Source of the DNA: Epiperipatus broadwayi
Lineage: Eukaryota; Onychophora; Udeonychophora; Euonychophora; Peripatidae
Assembly: GCA_028023455.1 (NCBI GenBank)
Contig: JAQFVV010012395.1
Location: 5,582,001 to 5,646,000, forward strand
Reading direction: 5' to 3'
Length of the DNA stretch: 64,000 bases
Shown: positions 58,983 to 64,000 of the stretch, piece after piece
Layout: each line of letters begins with the position of its first letter
Numbering within the stretch: position 1 is the first letter of the stretch
Position numbers and translations under genes: made by a program
The notes under the pieces: generated by a model
The model's database searches: none
What the model saw: only the letters and a program-made list of their open reading frames with translations
Told to the model about the DNA's origin: nothing

Positions 58983-59825
58983 TTGCAACCCATTCTAGCT
59001 CAGAATCCTAATGAGTTACTAGCTATTGACTTTTATGGTCCATTACCAGCGTATCGGCGATACCGGTTCTTAGTTGTCATGTATGATGTCTTTTCAAAAT
59101 ATGTGACAGCTTATCCATTAAGAAAGGCTGATGCTTTAAGCACTATCAAAGTATTACAAGAGCAGCAAATTCCTAGAATCGGCAAGCCTCAATGTATACT
59201 CTTGGATCATGGAACACCCTTTAAATCATGCCAGTGGAAGCGTTGGCTCCAGCAACAGGATATAAAACATTTATTAACATCCATACGCAACCCTCAATCT
59301 AACCCCTGTGAGCGGGTTATGAGGGAGCTTAACCGGTTATTCCGGTTGTATGTCAACCAGAACCACAGAGAATGGGTGAAACAGACTGAGAATGTTGTTA
59401 ATTATATTAATTGGACGTTAAATGAGTCCACAGGGTTTACTCCCATTAGGCTGCATTTCGGAAAAAATTATCCTATACTTATCAAAGCTCCATTACCCAT
59501 CGATCGTGATAACCCTAGTGGAGAGAGGGACAGAGAAAAGGCTAGGATAAAATTAAAGCACATGGCTGAATTGCGCATAAGGCGTGCAAACCGGAATCCT
59601 TGCCAATTCGATACTGGTGATAGGGTCTTTGTCAGAAAACCTCATGTGAGCAATCCAACAAGGCATCAATACAAAATTTTTTTTCCGATATATGATGGAC
59701 CTTTTACTATAAAAAAAAAATATGGTCAGAATTCCTTTCTTCTGGAAGATGAGTCTGGAATTCAGGGGTCCTATAATGCCCGTAGTCTTAGACCTGCTGA
59801 ACAAAGGATCAATAATGATAGGTAA
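58983..59825 (+). CDS. Integrase core and C-terminus, separated by an in-frame stop
   Basis: The frame is the same as the upstream Gag-Pol and is open from 58950 to TAA at 59823-59825, so only the TGA at 58947 divides integrase. Numbering from 58983, the catalytic triad is D16 (LLAIDFYGPL), D75 (ILLDHGTPF) and E110 (NPCERVMREL). A basic C-terminal region with GDRVFVRKPH and DGPFTIKKKYGQN resembles the usual SH3-like tail, with no chromodomain visible. There is no convincing start codon of its own, so it would need readthrough of the stop to be made. Otherwise the domain looks intact. Confidence 0.88.
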   Translation: MQPILAQNPNELLAIDFYGPLPAYRRYRFLVVMYDVFSKYVTAYPLRKADALSTIKVLQEQQIPRIGKPQCILLDHGTPFKSCQWKRWLQQQDIKHLLTSIRNPQSNPCERVMRELNRLFRLYVNQNHREWVKQTENVVNYINWTLNESTGFTPIRLHFGKNYPILIKAPLPIDRDNPSGERDREKARIKLKHMAELRIRRANRNPCQFDTGDRVFVRKPHVSNPTRHQYKIFFPIYDGPFTIKKKYGQNSFLLEDESGIQGSYNARSLRPAEQRINNDR

Positions 59826-59905
59826 GTAGCAAAAATTTATCATAGATGTAATAAAACGATTGATTGCAGTTAACACATATAACAAATGTCCAGCTGGGAT
59901 TTTGC

Positions 59906-59953
59906 AAAGGGGGAGGGTTAACACGTTTAAAAAAAAAGAAGAAAAAAAGGAAG
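59906..59953 (+). promoter_or_regulatory. Purine-rich stretch near the 3' LTR
   Basis: AAAGGGGGAGGG (59906-59917) and a second A/G run (59930-59953) lie 46-93 nt before the 3' LTR. A polypurine tract normally sits directly against the LTR, so the functional tract is uncertain; the immediate upstream bases GTATTGAGGCAGT are a poor match. Confidence 0.3.
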
Positions 59954-59998
59954 TTACAGGAAGTTTTTTTTTTTTTTTTGATCAGGTATTGAGGCAGT

Positions 59999-61953
59999 TG
60001 AGACGGATTGATTTCCGATTCAATGGTTTTATTGCTAAAATTAAAAAGGGAAAACAACTTCATTTTCATTAAATGTCTAATGCTAAATTTTTTTTTATTA
60101 TTATTTCAAAACACATACACATTTATATTTTCGCATTTATATTTTAAAATAGATTATTTAATGTTTATAAAATTGATTTAGAATAGTTTACTTTCACTAC
60201 TTTGTTTATAAAATTGATTTAAAAATACTTTACTTTCACCGCCTGTTTTAATCAAAAAGCTTGCTAATTATATATTCCTGTTGCTTTTATTTTTAATCAT
60301 TTTTAAAGTTAATTCTAAAAGTCTAAAAGCGGAGATTTAGTTTTGTATTTGTTATTTTGGATACAATAATCCCTGGTTGGAATTTTTAAATTAGATTGAG
60401 CGGGAAATTAATATTTGCCCTGCAGGAGATATAGAATTAGAGACTAATGAAAGTTTTTTCCCTGGGAAATGTAGCGAGGCAGGGATAGCCCGCCAATTTT
60501 TGGAGAGAGAAGAGATTCATTATTAGATACACACTTGGATTATTGACTGCTAAGAGTCAGATGGTTTTGAGTAGCTGTTCGGACGTTTAATTGCCTGCTA
60601 AAAACTTAAATAATTATTGACAAACTTCGTTGCTGTGCAAGATGTCAAAATCTACCGCTATGGGTTTTGCCATCATTAGAATGTCTTGCTAATTTAAACA
60701 AAGGACAGACCCATGCCTACCAGCTCTCCTTCAGTCATGCCATGAGCCTCTAAAATAAACACTGCCTCTACCTTGCCGCTGTCAAAGGACCTGAAAGATG
60801 AACTATTATCAAAAGTGCGCACTCGTCACTAAATCACTAGAACTCTGCCTTACCGTAAGCTAAACTTTTTCCTATTCTAGCCAGGGTAAATAAATTGCAT
60901 TTAATTAAATCTCCGCTCAATCTAATGATAAATATGTTTTAAAATGGTATTAATTGTTTTTTTTTAATTATTTATTATCTGTATGTACTCTTTTCTAGTA
61001 TTTAAAGTGTGTCTTGGAATCTTAGTTTTAAGATTCCAAGTTTGTTTGCAATTTTCGTTTATCAGAGGGTGCATAAGGTGATTGTATTTTATATGTTTAA
61101 TATATACCTGATTATTTCGTTAACTATTACAAAACACATTGGCAGTTTTCATAATCTTTATTTATTTACCTGCCCTTAGTTGTACAATAAAGAATCTTTA
61201 AACATGTTTCGTTTGCGCTGTTTGTGCAAACAACAAAATCTTTTTGCTGGCTATTTGTCAAGTTATTTCTTCGGGTTGTCTGAAAATAGTCTATTTCTTT
61301 CTGGATTATGTAAGATCGTAATCAAATATCTGTTGCTGTCTTGTAGGTGAGATCAACCACGTTTACTTTGAATGTAGTATTACGCGCAGCAGTCCTGCGG
61401 CGTTTTAATGACAGTAATTAGAATATTACTGCTCGGACGTCCGCGCTGGTTACGTCGATTTCCGGCAGGACAGTAACTGTTTTATTATCCCTGATTCAGG
61501 AAGCTAAAGTTGTTGTTTGTTTTGTAATTTTACAACTGGCCAGCAAGAAGATATTTTCCTAACCATTTCTTCTATTTTAAGTGAGATAATTTTGCTGCCA
61601 AAATGTTTTATGCCTTCATGTTTGTCGTACTCTTGTGCACTCTCTGGTAAATATGCGTATGTTAACATAAGTCACTTTTATATTCGTGGCTAGATGTCTT
61701 CACTCTATTGCACAACTTTTAATAAAATTAATAAATTGTTTAAACTTAATTTGGCTGACGTTTGTCTTTGTGCTTTGATTTCTCAACTGTCTAAATAATA
61801 TTTAAGATATCTTGTTCCTCCCTGAGTGTAGTTCGGTGCCTTTTGATTCGCATATCCTGTCCACCCTAAAATAAATGTCTAGTTCCTATTTTCGGACTAG
61901 TGGCACCCCTGGGGTCAGTATATGTGAATCACAAAGATCTTTCTCCCGTTACA
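59999..61953 (+). repeat. 3' long terminal repeat
   Basis: 1955 bp, the partner of 53352-55306. By hand I count about 19 substitutions and two 1-nt indels against the 5' LTR. About 12 of the substitutions are CG in one copy and TG or CA in the other. Confidence 0.95.
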
Positions 61954-62553
61954 ATATATAATTTAAATTATATTATCTGCAGAACCTTTTTTCTTACTCC
62001 AGCTTTCTTCTTGTAAGAATGTTAAAAGCAACTATATTATATAGTCTATATACAAAAATAATAAATAAAAATAAATATCTTTATAATCTAAAGTTCACTT
62101 AAAGTCTTAAAGAATTCCATTTATTTTTATTCCGGTGAAATTTTTTAGAATGTTTACTTTTTAAAAAAATGATTGATAAACCGTCGGTACTTTAATTGTA
62201 AAAACAGAGAGAAATGAGAATAATTCCTAGTAGAACAATAAATGATGAAATTTTATCTTTTGAATCAATCCATTAACGTGGTAAACTTTAAGAAAATAAT
62301 ATTTTTTTTTTAATTTCTAAAGATGTGAACGAGATAATTAGTAATTTCCTCAAAAGTAAAATTGACTAGTTTTAGCCATTTCTTATTTAATGGTTTACAA
62401 ATTATTTCAATTAATGTTAAAACTGGTATAAAGCAAATATTTAAATGCAGGTATTTAGGCAATATTTTTTTAAATATTTTATTCGTATATTTACAATAAA
62501 CATTTTTTTCCAAATGTTTTGTTTATTTATTAGGATAGTTGAGAAGCATGCAT
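61954..62553. other. AT-rich flank of the LTR element
   Basis: No gene recognised. Its first bases ATAT form the right target duplication of the retrotransposon. It may continue the hAT relic interrupted at 53351, but no hAT motif is readable here. Confidence 0.4.
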
Positions 62554-62711
62554 ATAACATTTTAAAACATATTCAAATAAAATATTATACATTAATAAAA
62601 TTAAATGTACAAATCATAATGTTACAAGAAATATAACATTTTAAAACATATTCAAATAAAATATTATACATTAATAAAATTAAATGTACAAATCATAATG
62701 TTACAAGAAAT
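62554..62711. repeat. Perfect 79-bp tandem duplication
   Basis: Units 62554-62632 and 62633-62711, beginning ATAACATTTTAAAACATATT, show no difference by eye. It is the most recent-looking tandem duplication in the window. No gene is affected. Confidence 0.9.
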
Positions 62712-64000
62712 ATATTACAGATATTAAGATAAATGGTTTTTATTTTATTTAATGTTTTCACAATAATTGAGATTTTATTTCAGATTTAAAATAACTTTAC
62801 CTAAATATTTTAAAATGTATTCTTTTATATTCCAATATGTCAGAAAAACATAAACATTCATACATGCATCAATACATTTAATTATTACATTAAAAGTTTG
62901 TCACTATTTAGCTTTACCATTATGTGTATACTAATATAAATATTGTTTTAACTGATTCTATTTTAACTAATTTATCCATATATACACAAAATTATGCATT
63001 TTATTAGTGTATTAATTTATTTTTTTATGTGTGTGTTTTAAAACTAAATCTAAATCAAAATTGCTACAAGAATTTCATGAGGCGACATCTTGGATTTTTA
63101 AAAAAATTTTAGTTTAATACAGTAAACTAAAAATATTATTTTTATAATAAGCCAATAAAAATTTTTGATGTTTATTATTATTATTATTATTTTACAAATG
63201 TCAAATAACCATCATAATATATATAAAAATGACATGGATATTAATAGTAAAACAGACTATTCTGTTTTCGTATCACATAATAACATGATTTGAAATACGA
63301 ATCGTATAAATCCATCATAAGGAGACATAAATAAGAATATAAGAGAAAGACAAACCATAAAAAATTATTCTTAACAAATTGTATTTCAAGTGATTATTTA
63401 TTATAATATGTTTACACTTCCTTATTTTGTAGAAATAATGAATCAAATCACAATAATTAATATTCATAACAGAATACAAACATTCAGAATTCTATATGGA
63501 TGATGTATAGTAAAGCAAACTATAAAAAATAGCAATTTTCTCAATAAACAATTTAATTCAAGAATTCCAATCAATAATTCAATCAATGCTGCTTCTTCTT
63601 ATATGGTTTTCAATAAAGTAGAAGTTTTCTGAAATGTAAATACTCCAATCTAATTACACTATTTATACTCAAGACAAAGAAATTTTTCAAACAGCCTAAG
63701 CTATTTATTCACTGTCTATGCTGGTGAAAAAATTATGACTAATGGTGTTTTCTTGTCTGAATGAAGACAAAAGTAAAAAAAAAAAAGTTGATCTATATCA
63801 ATAACAGTGTTAACCTGATCAAATTAATTAAGGTAATTCTTTGTTTTAATAAGTTTAACCAAGACTTTGTGGATAGTTTCAAAATGACTTGCTATTAATA
63901 CTGATAGACCATGTCCTTTGATGATAATTCTACTCATCAAGCTAATCAGAATAGCTGTAAGAATAATGAAAATATCAAAATAAGACATTCCATAAATGAA
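62712..64000. other. AT-rich DNA to the right edge
   Basis: No gene or element recognised. An ATT microsatellite lies at 63173-63193. Confidence 0.5.

Larger units (their letters stand above)
53352..61953 (+). mobile_element. Ty3/mdg4 (gypsy)-type LTR retrotransposon
   Basis: An 8602-bp element with two 1955-bp LTRs (53352-55306 and 59999-61953), both starting TGAGACGG and ending CCCGTTACA. The four bases ATAT flank both sides (53348-53351 and 61954-61957). The order protease, reverse transcriptase, RNase H, integrase places it in the Ty3/gypsy group. No envelope-like frame is present, since only about 170 bp separate the integrase stop from the 3' LTR. The LTRs differ at roughly 1% of positions, so insertion is recent compared with everything around it. 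It is damaged by one in-frame stop. Confidence 0.95.

Noticed and set aside
59826-59998. Envelope-like gene after integrase
   Set aside because: Only about 170 bp lie between the integrase stop and the 3' LTR, with no open frame of useful length.
59553-60069. Minus-strand frames across the integrase end
   Set aside because: They are shadows of the plus-strand integrase and of homopolymer runs.
1-64000. CRISPR arrays, operons, riboswitches or phage genes
   Set aside because: The window is eukaryotic; regular repeats seen here are tandem duplications or transposon parts and none has a spacer pattern.

Overview
This is an AT-rich (by eye about 70% A+T) eukaryotic nuclear window dominated by transposable elements. 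Spliced genes, long introns, LINEs, SINEs, hAT and mariner-like DNA elements and one LTR retrotransposon rule out a prokaryote. The only confidently named gene is a Scratch-type member of the Snail/Scratch zinc-finger superfamily, so the host is a metazoan. I favour an invertebrate from the base composition and repeat content, but the phylum cannot be fixed from this sequence.

Layout. 1-8785: nested retrotransposons. A LINE endonuclease fragment on the minus strand runs off the left edge. An RTE-like LINE (2176-8785, plus strand) is split by a second copy of the first LINE family (about 2946-6610), which itself holds a small hairpin element (4767-4935). A tRNA-derived SINE sits in the 3' half of the RTE (7400-7645). 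9661-11517: the scratch locus, two exons (10256-10412 and 10650-11338), with a candidate TATA box and a poly(A) signal. 11540-28330: long AT-rich non-coding DNA with decayed RTE pieces, tandem duplications, a tRNA-like SINE and foldback elements. 28434-41764: two minus-strand exons of an unidentified Lys/Glu-rich coiled-coil protein, separated by a 12.8 kb intron full of elements: foldbacks, a mariner-like relic containing two further insertions, and a third LINE copy. 42348-47413: a decayed autonomous hAT with a BED-type transposase pseudogene, interrupted by a young SINE, followed by a non-autonomous hAT. 51535-53340: a cluster of inverted and direct repeats and the C-terminal relic of a second hAT transposase on the minus strand. 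53352-61953: an almost complete Ty3/mdg4 (gypsy)-type LTR retrotransposon with two 1955-bp LTRs, a 4-bp target duplication, tandem repeats in its leader, and a gag-pol frame broken by a single stop codon. 61954-64000: AT-rich DNA with a perfect 79-bp tandem duplication.

The host genes here are unrelated in function: a neural-type transcriptional repressor and the tail of a coiled-coil protein. Most of the biology is mobile DNA. The most unusual items are three families of large near-perfect foldback repeats. One is flanked by 12-13 bp target duplications and exists with different arm lengths; another carries tRNA-SINE sequence in both arms. Also notable are the repeat-rich leader of the LTR element and an LTR divergence pattern concentrated at CpG sites.
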